Shown here: piece after piece, positions 44,861 to 53,198 of the stretch | How the letters are laid out: every line of letters starts with the position of its first letter | Position numbering within the stretch: position 1 is the first letter of the stretch | Origin: Bradyrhizobium erythrophlei | GTDB taxonomy: Bacteria > Pseudomonadota > Alphaproteobacteria > Rhizobiales > Xanthobacteraceae | Reading direction: 5' to 3' | Length of the DNA: 64,000 nt | Assembly: GCF_900129505.1 (NCBI RefSeq) | Contig: NZ_LT670818.1 | Span: 4,683,001 to 4,747,000 of the forward strand | The notes under the pieces: model-generated | What the model was told of the DNA's origin: nothing | Databases searched by the model: none | The model's input: the letters and a program-made list of their open reading frames with translations, nothing else | Translations under genes and position numbers: made by a program

Positions 44861-44909
44861 GGGATGTCTCCGTCATCCCCGCGTAACGGCTTTGCCGTTA
44901 TCGCTGGAG

Positions 44910-45003
44910 GTGCGAGCCTTTTGGCGAGCCTCGAAGGATGACTACCAACGGTGATTGCGGCCATCCTTCGAGGCGCGCAAGAGCGCGCACCTCAGGATGA
45001 CGG
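44910..45003. repeat. Palindromic repeat, family D-like copy
   Basis: GAGGTGCGAGCCTTTTGGCG...CTCGAAGGATGACTACC is followed by CATCCTTCGAGGCGCGCAAG-AGCGCGCACCTCAGGATG, the latter a self-complementary hairpin. Found between the convergent tartrate dehydrogenase and 2-hydroxyacid dehydrogenase genes. Confidence 0.75.
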
Positions 45004-45014
45004 TGGAGTTTGCT

Positions 45015-45926
45015 TCACGCCTTCGCGATCCTGCGGCAATGCTGCCACGCCGCAGCAATCAGGTTCTCGCTCGCCTCCGGCGTGCGGAACGCCGAATGCG
45101 CCGACAGCGTTACGTTGGGCAGCTTGGTCAGCGGGTGATCGGCCGGCAGCGGCTCGGTGTTGAAGACGTCCAATCCGGCATGGCGGATGTGGCCCGATTT
45201 CAGCGCTGCGATCATGGCGGCTTCGTCGACCATGGCCGCGCGTGCGGTGTTGACGAGGATGACGCCGGGTTTCATCGCGGCGATATGCTTTGCGGTGACC
45301 AAACCGCGGGTTTCGTCGTTCAGCAACAGATGCAGCGAGACGACGTCGCTTTCGGCCAAAAGCTTCTCCAGCGCGACGAATTCGACGCCGGCAAAGTTCT
45401 TCGGCGAGCGGTTCCAGGCCATGACCTTCATGCCGCTGCCGAGCGCGATGCGGGCGACCTCGGCGGCGATGCCGCCAAAGCCGATCAGGCCGAGCGTCTT
45501 GCCGGTCAGCTGCATGCCGTCCTCGCGCAGCCAGTTGCCGGCGCGCATCTCGCGGTCCATCTGCGCGATGCCGCGTGCCGCCGCCCACATCAGCGCGATG
45601 GTGCATTCGGCCACCGCCGTATCGCCATAGCCCTTGATCAGATGAACCTCGATGCCGAGCTCGCCGAGCTCTTCCGGATTCATGTAGCTGCGCGCACCGG
45701 TGCCGAGAAAGACGACGTGCTTCAGCCCGGTGCAGCGCCGCGCGACATCCGTCGGCAGCGGCGTGTGATCGATGATGACGATCTCGGCGCCATCGAGCAG
45801 GCCGGGCATCTGCTCGGCTTTGATATCGGCGTCGCGGTTGACGCGCACCGGCGGATCGCCGGCCTTGTTCTGGCGCTCGAAAATATCCGCCAGCGAGCCG
45901 TTGGCATCGACGAAAACTCCGCGCAC
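45015..45926 (-). CDS. D-isomer-specific 2-hydroxyacid dehydrogenase
   Basis: 303 residues from a GTG at 45926, preceded by GGAGAATACA. The NAD-binding motif GLIGFGGIAAEVA is in the middle; catalytic Arg in NTARAAMVDE, Glu in FNTEPLP and His in SAHSAF are in the right order. It reduces a 2-oxoacid or oxidises a D-2-hydroxyacid. An ATG further upstream would overlap the M20 gene and give an unusual N-terminus. Downstream of the M20 and LysR genes on the same strand. Confidence 0.9.
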   Translation of the reverse strand: MRGVFVDANGSLADIFERQNKAGDPPVRVNRDADIKAEQMPGLLDGAEIVIIDHTPLPTDVARRCTGLKHVVFLGTGARSYMNPEELGELGIEVHLIKGYGDTAVAECTIALMWAAARGIAQMDREMRAGNWLREDGMQLTGKTLGLIGFGGIAAEVARIALGSGMKVMAWNRSPKNFAGVEFVALEKLLAESDVVSLHLLLNDETRGLVTAKHIAAMKPGVILVNTARAAMVDEAAMIAALKSGHIRHAGLDVFNTEPLPADHPLTKLPNVTLSAHSAFRTPEASENLIAAAWQHCRRIAKA

Positions 45927-45945
45927 TGTATTCTCCAATAGTTGG

Positions 45946-47196
45946 TTAAGACGCGACGCCGGCAAGCGCCAGCACGGTGTGCATCAGGACGTTGGCGCCG
46001 GCGGTGCAATCGGCCTGGGTCGCGTCCTCGAGTTCGTTGTGGCTGATGCCGTCCTTGCAGGGCACGAACACCATCGCCGCCGGAATTTTCGTGTTCAGGT
46101 TGCAGGAATCGTGGCCCGCGCCCGAGGTGATGCGTCGGTTGGAATAGCCGAGCGCCTTGGCGGCGTTCTCCACCGCGTCGACCAATTTTGGATCGAAATG
46201 CGTCGGCGGCTTGCGCCAGACCAGATCGAGCTCGACCTCCACTTTGCGCCTCGCGGCGATTTCGGCGGCCGCGGCGCGCAGATCCCTGTCCAGCGCGTCC
46301 ATGATTCCGGCGTCGGCGCTGCGGCAATCGACGGTGAAGGCGATTTCGCCGGGAATGACGTTGCGCGAGGGATTGGCGATCACGGCCTCGCCGATGGTGC
46401 CGACCGCTTTCGGGCCGTGCTTTCCGGCGATGCTCTCCATTGCCAGCACGATCTCCGACAAGGTCGCGAGCGCGTCGCGGCGCAGCGGCATCGGCGTCGA
46501 GCCGGCATGGCTTTCGAAGCCGGTGATCCTGCCGTCGTACCACAGCACGCCCTGGCCGGAATCGACCACGCCGATGGTCTTGCTCTCCGCTTCGAGAATC
46601 GGCCCCTGTTCGATGTGCAGCTCGACGAAGCTTGCGAATTTCTGGGTGCCGACCGATGTTTCGCCGCGATAGCCGATGCTGTCCAGCGCCTCCGCCACCG
46701 TGACGCCATCGGCGTCCTTGCGCGACAATATATCGTCGGTGGTGAAGTCGCCGACATAGGCGGCCGACGCCATCATCGCCGGCGCAAAGCGCGAGCCTTC
46801 TTCGTTGGTCCAGTTGACGATGCAGAGCGGCGCGTCGGTCTCGATGCCGGCATCGTTGAGCGTGCGGACCACTTCGAGGGCGGCCAGCGTGCCGAGCACG
46901 CCGTCGAACTTGCCGCCGGTCGGCTGGGTGTCGAGATGGGAGCCGAGGCCCACGGCAAGTTTTGTCATGTCGCGGCCCTTGCGAAGCGCGAACATCGAAC
47001 CCAGCGCGTCGACATGCACTTGCAGACCGGCGGTCTCGCATGCCCTGCGGAACCAGTCGCGCACCTGCTTGTCCTCGGGGCCGAGCGTCAGCCGCCGCAC
47101 CCCGCCTTTCGGCGTCGCGCCGAATTTCGCGGTTTCATGGATCGTGTCCCACAGCCGGGCGGAATCGATTTGCAGGTTGGAGGCGATTTTGGTCAT
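45946..47196 (-). CDS. M20-family amidohydrolase (N-carbamoyl-amino acid / allantoate amidohydrolase-like)
   Basis: 416 residues from ATG 47196. Dinuclear metal ligands: His87 (GSHLDT), Asp98 (GGKFDGVLG), Glu132-Glu133 (NEEGSRF), His near 196 (LHIEQGP) and His near 389 (GAGHDSCNL). LHIEQG and NEEGSRF mark the hydantoinase/carbamoylase branch, which splits ureido or carbamoyl bonds. It follows the LysR gene by about 40 bp and precedes the hydroxyacid dehydrogenase by 19 bp, making a LysR-M20-dehydrogenase unit. Confidence 0.92.
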   Translation of the reverse strand: MTKIASNLQIDSARLWDTIHETAKFGATPKGGVRRLTLGPEDKQVRDWFRRACETAGLQVHVDALGSMFALRKGRDMTKLAVGLGSHLDTQPTGGKFDGVLGTLAALEVVRTLNDAGIETDAPLCIVNWTNEEGSRFAPAMMASAAYVGDFTTDDILSRKDADGVTVAEALDSIGYRGETSVGTQKFASFVELHIEQGPILEAESKTIGVVDSGQGVLWYDGRITGFESHAGSTPMPLRRDALATLSEIVLAMESIAGKHGPKAVGTIGEAVIANPSRNVIPGEIAFTVDCRSADAGIMDALDRDLRAAAAEIAARRKVEVELDLVWRKPPTHFDPKLVDAVENAAKALGYSNRRITSGAGHDSCNLNTKIPAAMVFVPCKDGISHNELEDATQADCTAGANVLMHTVLALAGVAS

Positions 47197-47238
47197 GGGT
47201 GGTTCCGAAAAGCCAGACAATGCGCGCGAGAGCTATTT

Positions 47239-48156
47239 TCAATGCCGCGCCGGCGGCGGCGCGTCAATGACAACGCTGCCCTGCGCCAGCTTGGCGGCGA
47301 GTTCGGCGACGCGCTCGACCGCGACGGTGTCGGGCGAGGCCAGCCAGCTTGCGGAAAACGTCAGCGCCGGAATCTGCAGATCGGTCGACAGCAATTGCAG
47401 CCGGCCGTCGGCCATTTCGTTCTCGACGATCGCGGTCGGAATCACCGCGATGCCGAGGCCTTCGATCGCCATGTGAATGACGGTTGCGAGCGAGGCCGAG
47501 GCATGCAGGCGCATCGGCGGCAGGCCGGGGCGGTTGAACAGCGAGCGCACGATCTCGTAGGGCTGCGTCTTGCGCGGAAAGGTGATGATCGGGAATTTCG
47601 CGAGATCCTGCACCGACAGCCTGCGCTGGCCGAGGCCGAGCGAAGGACTGGCGAGGAAGCCGACGGGATAGTCGCACAACACCCGGTTGCTGACGGTCGG
47701 CGCCGTCAGCGGACCGAGCAGGAAGGCGAGCTCGATTTCCTGCGCCAGCAGCCTTGTGCGCAAATTCGAGGTGATGTCGACCTCGATTTCGAGCGAGAGA
47801 TTGGGATAGGCGTGGTTGACGCTTTTGACCAGTTGAGACAGCCAGGTGTGCACGATGGTTTCGGCGACGCCGAGCCGCAGCACGCCGTGCATCGCCGTGC
47901 GGTCGCCTACCACCGCCAGCATCTCCGAGCGCAGCCCGATCAGCTTCTCGGCGTAGACCGTCATCTGCCGTCCGCTCGGCGTCGGCAGCACCATGCGCCG
48001 GTCGCGCTGCAGCAGCCTCACGCCGACCTCGCGCTCGAGCTGCGCGATCCGCTGCGAGATCGCGGGCTGGGTGGTGTTGAGCTTCTGGGCCGCGCCGCGA
48101 AAGCTGCCGAGCGTCACCACCCACATGAAGGTCTCGATTGCCTTGAAATCAGTCAT
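47239..48156 (-). CDS. LysR-family transcriptional regulator
   Basis: 305 residues from the ATG at 48156. Winged helix-turn-helix FRGAAQKLNTTQPAISQRIAQLEREVGVRLLQRD, then a LysR substrate-binding domain. It diverges from the DUF1445 gene over 116 AT-rich bases, the usual layout for LysR control, and leads a co-directional unit with the M20 and dehydrogenase genes. It probably senses the compound processed by these enzymes. Confidence 0.94.
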   Translation of the reverse strand: MTDFKAIETFMWVVTLGSFRGAAQKLNTTQPAISQRIAQLEREVGVRLLQRDRRMVLPTPSGRQMTVYAEKLIGLRSEMLAVVGDRTAMHGVLRLGVAETIVHTWLSQLVKSVNHAYPNLSLEIEVDITSNLRTRLLAQEIELAFLLGPLTAPTVSNRVLCDYPVGFLASPSLGLGQRRLSVQDLAKFPIITFPRKTQPYEIVRSLFNRPGLPPMRLHASASLATVIHMAIEGLGIAVIPTAIVENEMADGRLQLLSTDLQIPALTFSASWLASPDTVAVERVAELAAKLAQGSVVIDAPPPARH

Positions 48157-48272
48157 GCATCCAAAGTCCACAGATCAATAAATTATATTTATCGATCTTG
48201 ATTAAAAACGACGATTAGACATTATGCTATCCGTATGCGCCACTCCCTGTCGAGCAAATTGAAGCGGGATCA
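48157..48272. promoter_or_regulatory. Divergent LysR / DUF1445 promoter region
   Basis: The most AT-rich part is 48176-48232. ATCGATC at 48191-48197 and CGACGAT at 48209-48215 show partial dyad symmetry around AT-rich DNA, in keeping with a LysR T-N11-A box. The exact site is not established. Confidence 0.4.
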
Positions 48273-49100
48273 ATGATGACCAGCTTGGCCAGAACGGAAC
48301 GGACGCCCGAGCCCCCTGCGGCTGACCTGCCGCCGAGCGTGGCGGCACGGCATGCCTGCCGCGCCGGTATGGCCACCACCACGGCCGGGATCGCCAACGG
48401 TTTCGTGCAGGGCAATCTGGCGATCCTGCCGGAAAAGCTCGCGGCGTCGTTTCACCGGTTCTGCCAGCTCAATCCGAAGCCATGTCCTATCATCGGCATG
48501 TCCGATGTCGGCGACCCCCGCATTCCCTCGCTCGGGATCGACCTCGACATCCGCACCGACCTGCCGCGCTACCGCGTCTGGCACGACGGCGAAGTGGCGG
48601 AAGAGCCGACCGACATCATGGCGCATTGGCGCGATGATCTGGTGGCGGTCGTGCTCGGCTGTTCGTTTTCGTTCGAGGAAGCGCTGATGGCGGACGACCT
48701 GCCGATCCGTCACATCGAGCGCAAGGTGCGCGTGCCGATGTACCGCACCAATATCGCATGCCACCCGTCGGGGCCGTTCGCGGGGCCGATGGTGGTGTCG
48801 ATGCGCCCGTTCAAGCCTGCGGATGCGATCCGCGCGGTGCAGATCACCTCGCGCTTTCCCGCCGTGCATGGCGCGCCGGTTCATCTCGGCCATCCCCATT
48901 CGATCGGGATCGAGGATATTGCAAAGCCCGACTACGGCGACGCGGTGCCGGTCGAAGCCGACGAGATCCCGGTATTCTGGGCATGCGGCGTCACCCCGCA
49001 GGCGGTCATAGCAGCGGCGAAGCTGCCATTTGCGATTACGCACGCTCCCGGGTTGATGCTGGTGACGGACCTCCGTAACAAAGATTTGGCTGTGCTTTAA
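48273..49100 (+). CDS. DUF1445 family putative hydro-lyase (D-glutamate cyclase-like)
   Basis: 275 residues; the double ATG (48273/48276) follows GCGGGATCA. Family sequences [54 protein letters not shown] and [22 protein letters not shown] are all present. Mammalian DGLUCY contains this domain and converts D-glutamate to 5-oxoproline; bacterial members are called putative hydro-lyases. Together with the M20 enzyme and the amide/amino acid importer it suggests degradation of a D-amino acid, hydantoin or lactam-type compound. Confidence 0.9.
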   Translation: MMTSLARTERTPEPPAADLPPSVAARHACRAGMATTTAGIANGFVQGNLAILPEKLAASFHRFCQLNPKPCPIIGMSDVGDPRIPSLGIDLDIRTDLPRYRVWHDGEVAEEPTDIMAHWRDDLVAVVLGCSFSFEEALMADDLPIRHIERKVRVPMYRTNIACHPSGPFAGPMVVSMRPFKPADAIRAVQITSRFPAVHGAPVHLGHPHSIGIEDIAKPDYGDAVPVEADEIPVFWACGVTPQAVIAAAKLPFAITHAPGLMLVTDLRNKDLAVL

Positions 49101-49183
49101 TGGGCAGCCCGTGCCGTTCTTTGAGGCTTTACCGTCATCTTCAATCGTTTCATCGATAGCTGCCGACAAAAGAGGATTTCGTC

Positions 49184-50428
49184 ATGACCGTCACCCGCCG
49201 AAATGTGTTGCTTGGAGCCACTGCCGCCGCGGCATTGCTGCCGATCGCGTCCCGCGCGCAGAGCTCCGAAGTGGTGATCGGCGTCATCTATCCTTTCTCG
49301 GGCGCCAGCGCGCAGATCGGGGTTGATGCGCAGAAGGCATTCGAGACGGCGGCCGAGGTCATCAACAAGAGCTACGATTTCGATCTGCCGCTGGCGCGCG
49401 GCGAGGGATTGCCGGGTCTCGGCGGTGCCAAGGTCCGTCTCGTGTTCGCCGACCACCAGGCCGATCCGCAGAAGGGCCGCGCCGAAGCCGAGCGCCTGAT
49501 CACGCAGGAGAAGGTCTGCGCCATCATCGGCACCTATCAGAGCGCGGTCGCCGTCACCGTCAGCCAGATCTGCGAGCGCTACCAGATCCCGTTCATCTCG
49601 GCGGACAATTCCTCGCCGAGCCTGCATCGCCGCGGCCTGAAATTCTATTTCCGCGCCGCGCCGCATGACGAGATGTTCTCGGGCGCGATGTTCGACTTCT
49701 TCGATTCCATGAAGAAGAAGGGCACCAAGATCGAGACGCTGTCGCTGTTCCACGAGGACACCATCTTCGGCACCGATTCCGGCAATGCGCAGCTCAAGCT
49801 CGCGAACGACCGCGGCTACAAGGTGCTGGCCGACATCAAGTACCGCGCCAATTCGCCGTCCTTGTCGGCGGAAGTGCAGCAGCTCAAGGCGGCCAATGCC
49901 AATGTGCTGATGCCCTCGAGCTACACCACCGACGGCATCCTGCTGGTGAAGACCATGGCCGAGCTCGGTTACAAGCCGAACGCCATCGTAGCACAGGACG
50001 CGGGCTTCTCCGAAAAGGCGCTGTATGACGCGGTCGGCGACAAGCTCGAAGGCGTGATCTCGCGCGGCAGCTTCTCGCTCGATCTCGCCGCCAAGCGGCC
50101 GATGGTCGGCAAGATCAACGCCATGTTCAAGGAGAAGTCGGGCAAGGACCTCAACGACTTCTCGTCGCGCCAGTTCATGGGCCTGGTCGTGATGGCGGAC
50201 GCGATCAATCGCGCCAAGTCCACCGACGGCGACAAGATCCGCGAGGCGCTGGTGGCCACCGACATGCCGGGCGAACAGACCATCATGCCGTGGAAGCGCG
50301 TCAAGTTCGACGAGATGGGGCAGAACAACGACGCCGACCCGGTGCTGCTGCAATATATCGGCGGCAAGTTCGTCACCATCTTCCCGCCGCAAGCCGCCGT
50401 CGCCGAAGCTGTCTGGCCGATGAAGTAA
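49184..50428 (+). CDS. Branched-chain amino acid/amide ABC transporter substrate-binding protein
   Basis: 414 residues. The N-terminus MTVTRRNVLLGATAAAALLPIASRAQ contains RR before a hydrophobic stretch and may be a Tat signal. The Leu/Ile/Val-binding (periplasmic binding protein 6) fold is visible in VIGVIYPFSGASAQIGVDAQKAFE. First of the SBP-livHMGF transport genes. Ligand unknown; members bind amino acids, urea, amides or aromatic acids. Confidence 0.94.
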   Translation: MTVTRRNVLLGATAAAALLPIASRAQSSEVVIGVIYPFSGASAQIGVDAQKAFETAAEVINKSYDFDLPLARGEGLPGLGGAKVRLVFADHQADPQKGRAEAERLITQEKVCAIIGTYQSAVAVTVSQICERYQIPFISADNSSPSLHRRGLKFYFRAAPHDEMFSGAMFDFFDSMKKKGTKIETLSLFHEDTIFGTDSGNAQLKLANDRGYKVLADIKYRANSPSLSAEVQQLKAANANVLMPSSYTTDGILLVKTMAELGYKPNAIVAQDAGFSEKALYDAVGDKLEGVISRGSFSLDLAAKRPMVGKINAMFKEKSGKDLNDFSSRQFMGLVVMADAINRAKSTDGDKIREALVATDMPGEQTIMPWKRVKFDEMGQNNDADPVLLQYIGGKFVTIFPPQAAVAEAVWPMK

Positions 50429-50450
50429 TCGGCAGGACGGGGCAGGGGAC

Positions 50451-50615
50451 GTGACCGCCGAAACCATCATCTGGAGTCTTGCCCATTCCGTCATTGCGAG
50501 GAGCGCAGCGACGAAGCAATCCATTCTTTCTTTTCGCGGCGCGATGGATTGCTTCGCTTCGCTCGCAATGACGGGGTTTTGCCTTAACGCCTCTGGCATG
50601 GGGGCACGCCTGTGA
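50451..50615 (+). other. Truncated duplicate of the livH start region, forming a 54-codon leader frame
   Basis: GTG at 50451 opens VTAETIIWSLA, nearly the livH start VTAETIIQSLA at 50612. The first seven codons are identical at the DNA level; TGG AGT CTT GCC then stands for CAG TCT CTC GCC. The frame passes through family A copy 6 (encoding MDCFASLAMT) and ends at TGA 50613-50615, overlapping the livH GTG. A GGGGCAGGGGAC stretch upstream is a plausible ribosome-binding site. Whether it is translated is unknown. Confidence 0.7.
50489..50573 (+). repeat. Palindromic intergenic repeat, family A, copy 6
   Basis: Arms CGTCATTGCGAGGAGCGCAG... and ...GCTTCGCTCGCAATGACG around a T-rich loop. It sits between the two copies of the livH start segment. 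Confidence 0.93.
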
Positions 50616-51490
50616 CCGCCGAAACCATCATCCAGTCTCTCGCCTCAGGCCTGTTGATGGGCCTGCTCTACGGCCTGATCGCCGCGGGGCTGGCGCTGAT
50701 CTTCGGCCTGATGGACGTCGTGAACTTCGCGCACGGCGAATTCCTGATGATCGCGATGTACGCGACGTTCTTCCTGTTCGCGTTCTTTGCGATCGACCCC
50801 TTGCTGGCGGCGCCGCTGGTGGCGGCGGCGCTGTTCGTGTTCGGCGCGGTGGTCTACCTCCTGATCGTGCGGTTTGCGGTGCGGGCCAAGGCCAATGCCG
50901 GCATGGTGCAGATCTTCTCGACCTTCGGGCTTGCCATCGTGATGCGCGGGCTGGCGCAGTTCTTCTTCACGCCGGATTATCGCAGCATCACCCATTCATG
51001 GCTCGGGGGCAAAACCGTCTCGATATCGGGCATCTTCCTGCCGGTGCCGCAACTGGCCGGCGCGCTGGTGTCGATCGCGGCCTTCGGCGCGCTGTACTTC
51101 TTCATCAACCGCACCGATTTCGGCCGTGCGCTGGAAGCGACCCGCGAGGATGCCGGCGCGGTGGCACTGGTCGGCATCGACAAGAACCGGGTGTTCGCGC
51201 TGGGCTGGGGGCTGGGTGCCGCGCTGGTGGGGCTTGCCGGCGCGATCATGGCGATGTTCTTCTATGTCTATCCCGATGTCGGCGCGTCGTTCGCGCTGAT
51301 CGCCTATGTCACGGTGGCCCTGGGCGGCTTCGGCAGCGTGTTCGGCGCGTTTGCCGGCGGCATCATCGTCGGTCTCGTCGAAGCCTCCACCGCCCTGATC
51401 CTGCCGCCGTCGCTGAAGTCGGTCGGGATCTATGCGGTTTATCTGCTGGTGGTGTTCATCCGGCCGCGCGGCCTGTTCGGGTCGATCTGA
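50612..51490 (+). CDS. Branched-chain amino acid/amide ABC transporter permease LivH-type
   Basis: 292 residues from a GTG start, about eight membrane helices. GLLYGLIAAGLALIFGLMDVVNFAHGEF is the LivH signature; NKNRVFALGWGLGAALVGLAGAI forms the ATPase-facing region (IDKNRVFALGWG). The stop overlaps the livM ATG (TGATG). Upstream is a duplicated copy of its own start. Confidence 0.93.
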   Translation: MTAETIIQSLASGLLMGLLYGLIAAGLALIFGLMDVVNFAHGEFLMIAMYATFFLFAFFAIDPLLAAPLVAAALFVFGAVVYLLIVRFAVRAKANAGMVQIFSTFGLAIVMRGLAQFFFTPDYRSITHSWLGGKTVSISGIFLPVPQLAGALVSIAAFGALYFFINRTDFGRALEATREDAGAVALVGIDKNRVFALGWGLGAALVGLAGAIMAMFFYVYPDVGASFALIAYVTVALGGFGSVFGAFAGGIIVGLVEASTALILPPSLKSVGIYAVYLLVVFIRPRGLFGSI

Positions 51491-52470
51491 TGGACACCAG
51501 CTTTGCCCAGCGCCGCCGCCGCGACCTGATCGTCGCCGCCGTGTTTGCCGTGCTCGCCGCTTTGGTGCCGCTGTTCGTCAAGGACGTCTACGTCCAGAAC
51601 ATCATGGTGCTGACGCTGATGTACGCGGCGCTGTCGCAGAGCTGGAATATCCTGTCCGGCTATTGCGGGCAGATTTCGCTCGGCCACGCGCTGTATTTCG
51701 GGCTCGGCGCCTACACCACCGCGTTGCTGTTCACCAAATTCGGCGTGCTGCCCTGGTTCGGCATGCTCGGCGGCGGCCTGATCTCGGCCGTCATCGCGAT
51801 GGCGCTGGGCTATCCCTGCTTCCGCCTGCGCGGCCATTATTTCGTCATTGCCACCATCGTCATTGCCGAGATCGCGCTGCTGTTGTTCCAGAACTGGAAT
51901 TGGGCCGGTGCGGCGCTCGGCATCGATATTCCCGTGCGCGGCGACAGCTGGCTCAAGTTCCAGTTCACGCGCAGCAAGCTGCCTTATTTCTATTTCGCGC
52001 TCGGGCTCGCCTGCGTCGCCTGGCTCGTGACCTGGTGGCTGGAGGATTCCAAATGGGGCTATTGGTGGCGCGCGGTGAAGGACAATCCGGACGCCGCCGA
52101 AAGTCTCGGCGTGGTCGTGTTCAATTCCAAGATGGGGGCGGCGGCGGTCTCCGCCTTCCTCACCGCGGTCGGCGGCAGTTTCTATGCGCAGTTCGTGTCC
52201 TATATTGATCCCGAGAGCGTGATGGGTTTCCAGTTCTCGCTGCTGATGGCGCTGCCGGCGGTGCTGGGGGGCATCGGCACGTTGTGGGGGCCGGTGCTGG
52301 GGGCGATCATTCTCATTCCGCTGACTGAACTGACACGCTCCTTCATCGGCGGCTCCGGCCGCGGCGTCGATCTGATCGTCTACGGCACGCTGATCGTGCT
52401 GATCTCACTGGCGCGCCCGGAAGGGCTGGTCGGGCTGTTCTCTCGGCGGCGCAAGGGAACGGTGCGATGA
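51490..52470 (+). CDS. Branched-chain amino acid/amide ABC transporter permease LivM-type
   Basis: 326 residues from the ATG at 51490. The LivM motif LSQSWNILSGYCGQISLGHALYFGLGAYTTALL is present, with RAVKDNPDAAESLGVVVFNSK as the cytoplasmic EAA-like loop and about nine helices. It is the second subunit of the channel. An open frame extends far upstream inside livH and is ignored. Overlaps livG by four bases. Confidence 0.93.
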   Translation: MDTSFAQRRRRDLIVAAVFAVLAALVPLFVKDVYVQNIMVLTLMYAALSQSWNILSGYCGQISLGHALYFGLGAYTTALLFTKFGVLPWFGMLGGGLISAVIAMALGYPCFRLRGHYFVIATIVIAEIALLLFQNWNWAGAALGIDIPVRGDSWLKFQFTRSKLPYFYFALGLACVAWLVTWWLEDSKWGYWWRAVKDNPDAAESLGVVVFNSKMGAAAVSAFLTAVGGSFYAQFVSYIDPESVMGFQFSLLMALPAVLGGIGTLWGPVLGAIILIPLTELTRSFIGGSGRGVDLIVYGTLIVLISLARPEGLVGLFSRRRKGTVR

Positions 52471-53198
52471 CGCCCTTGCTCGAAACCAAAGGCGTCTGGC
52501 AACGCTTCTCCGGCCTGATCGCCAACAGCGACATCTCGATTTCGGTCGGCCGCGGCGAGATCGTCGGATTGATTGGCCCCAACGGCGCCGGCAAGTCGAC
52601 GTTGTTCAATCTGATCGCGGGCGTGCTGCCGCCGACGCAGGGAACGATTTGGTTTAACGGCGAGGACGTCACCAGCCTGCCGGCGGCGGAGCGCTGCCAG
52701 CGCGGCATCGCGCGCACCTTCCAGGTGGTGAAGAGTTTCGAGACCATGACGGTCATCGACAACGTCATCGTCGGCGCGCTGGTGCGCAACACCGTCATGC
52801 GCGAGGCGCGCCGCAAGGCGCATGCGGTGCTGGATTTTTGCGGCCTCGCCGGCCGCGCCGACGTGCTCGCCAGCGAACTGATCCCTTCGGAAAAACGCAG
52901 GCTCGAGGTCGCGCGGGCGCTCGCGACCGAACCGAAACTGCTGCTGCTCGACGAAGTGCTCACCGGGCTGACGCCGATCGAGGCGCAGACCGGCGTCGAA
53001 CTGGTGCGACGGGTGCGCTCGACCGGCGTTACGGTGCTGATGGTCGAACACGTCATGGAGATCGTGATGCCGCTGGTCGACCGCGCCATCGTGCTTGATC
53101 TCGGCAAGGTGCTGATCGAGGGCAAGCCGGCCGATATCGTTCGCGATCCGAAAGTCATCTCGGCCTATCTTGGGGATCGTCATGCTGTCGGTGCATGA
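52467..53198 (+). CDS. Branched-chain amino acid/amide ABC transporter ATPase LivG-type
   Basis: 243 residues. Walker A GPNGAGKS; Walker B LLLLDEVL. The signature motif is degenerate: where LSxGQ is expected the sequence reads ELIPSEKRRLEVARAL. LivG proteins usually have LSxGxQRRLEIARAL, so the Ser-Gly-Gly element is missing; LivF may supply the intact composite site. Overlaps livF by 17 bases. Confidence 0.9.
   Translation: MTPLLETKGVWQRFSGLIANSDISISVGRGEIVGLIGPNGAGKSTLFNLIAGVLPPTQGTIWFNGEDVTSLPAAERCQRGIARTFQVVKSFETMTVIDNVIVGALVRNTVMREARRKAHAVLDFCGLAGRADVLASELIPSEKRRLEVARALATEPKLLLLDEVLTGLTPIEAQTGVELVRRVRSTGVTVLMVEHVMEIVMPLVDRAIVLDLGKVLIEGKPADIVRDPKVISAYLGDRHAVGA

Noticed and set aside
45927..45965. 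An upstream ATG for the 2-hydroxyacid dehydrogenase
   Set aside because: It overlaps the end of the M20 gene and adds residues unlike the family, whereas the GTG at 45926 has GGAG at good spacing.
14740..50573. A CRISPR array made of the repeated CGTCATTGCGAG elements
   Set aside because: The copies are kilobases apart, each is a single long palindrome and there are no regular spacers or cas genes.
50998..51489. A long N-terminal extension of LivM inside livH
   Set aside because: The extension is an out-of-frame reading of livH, Arg-rich and without membrane helices; the TGATG overlap sets the start at 51490.
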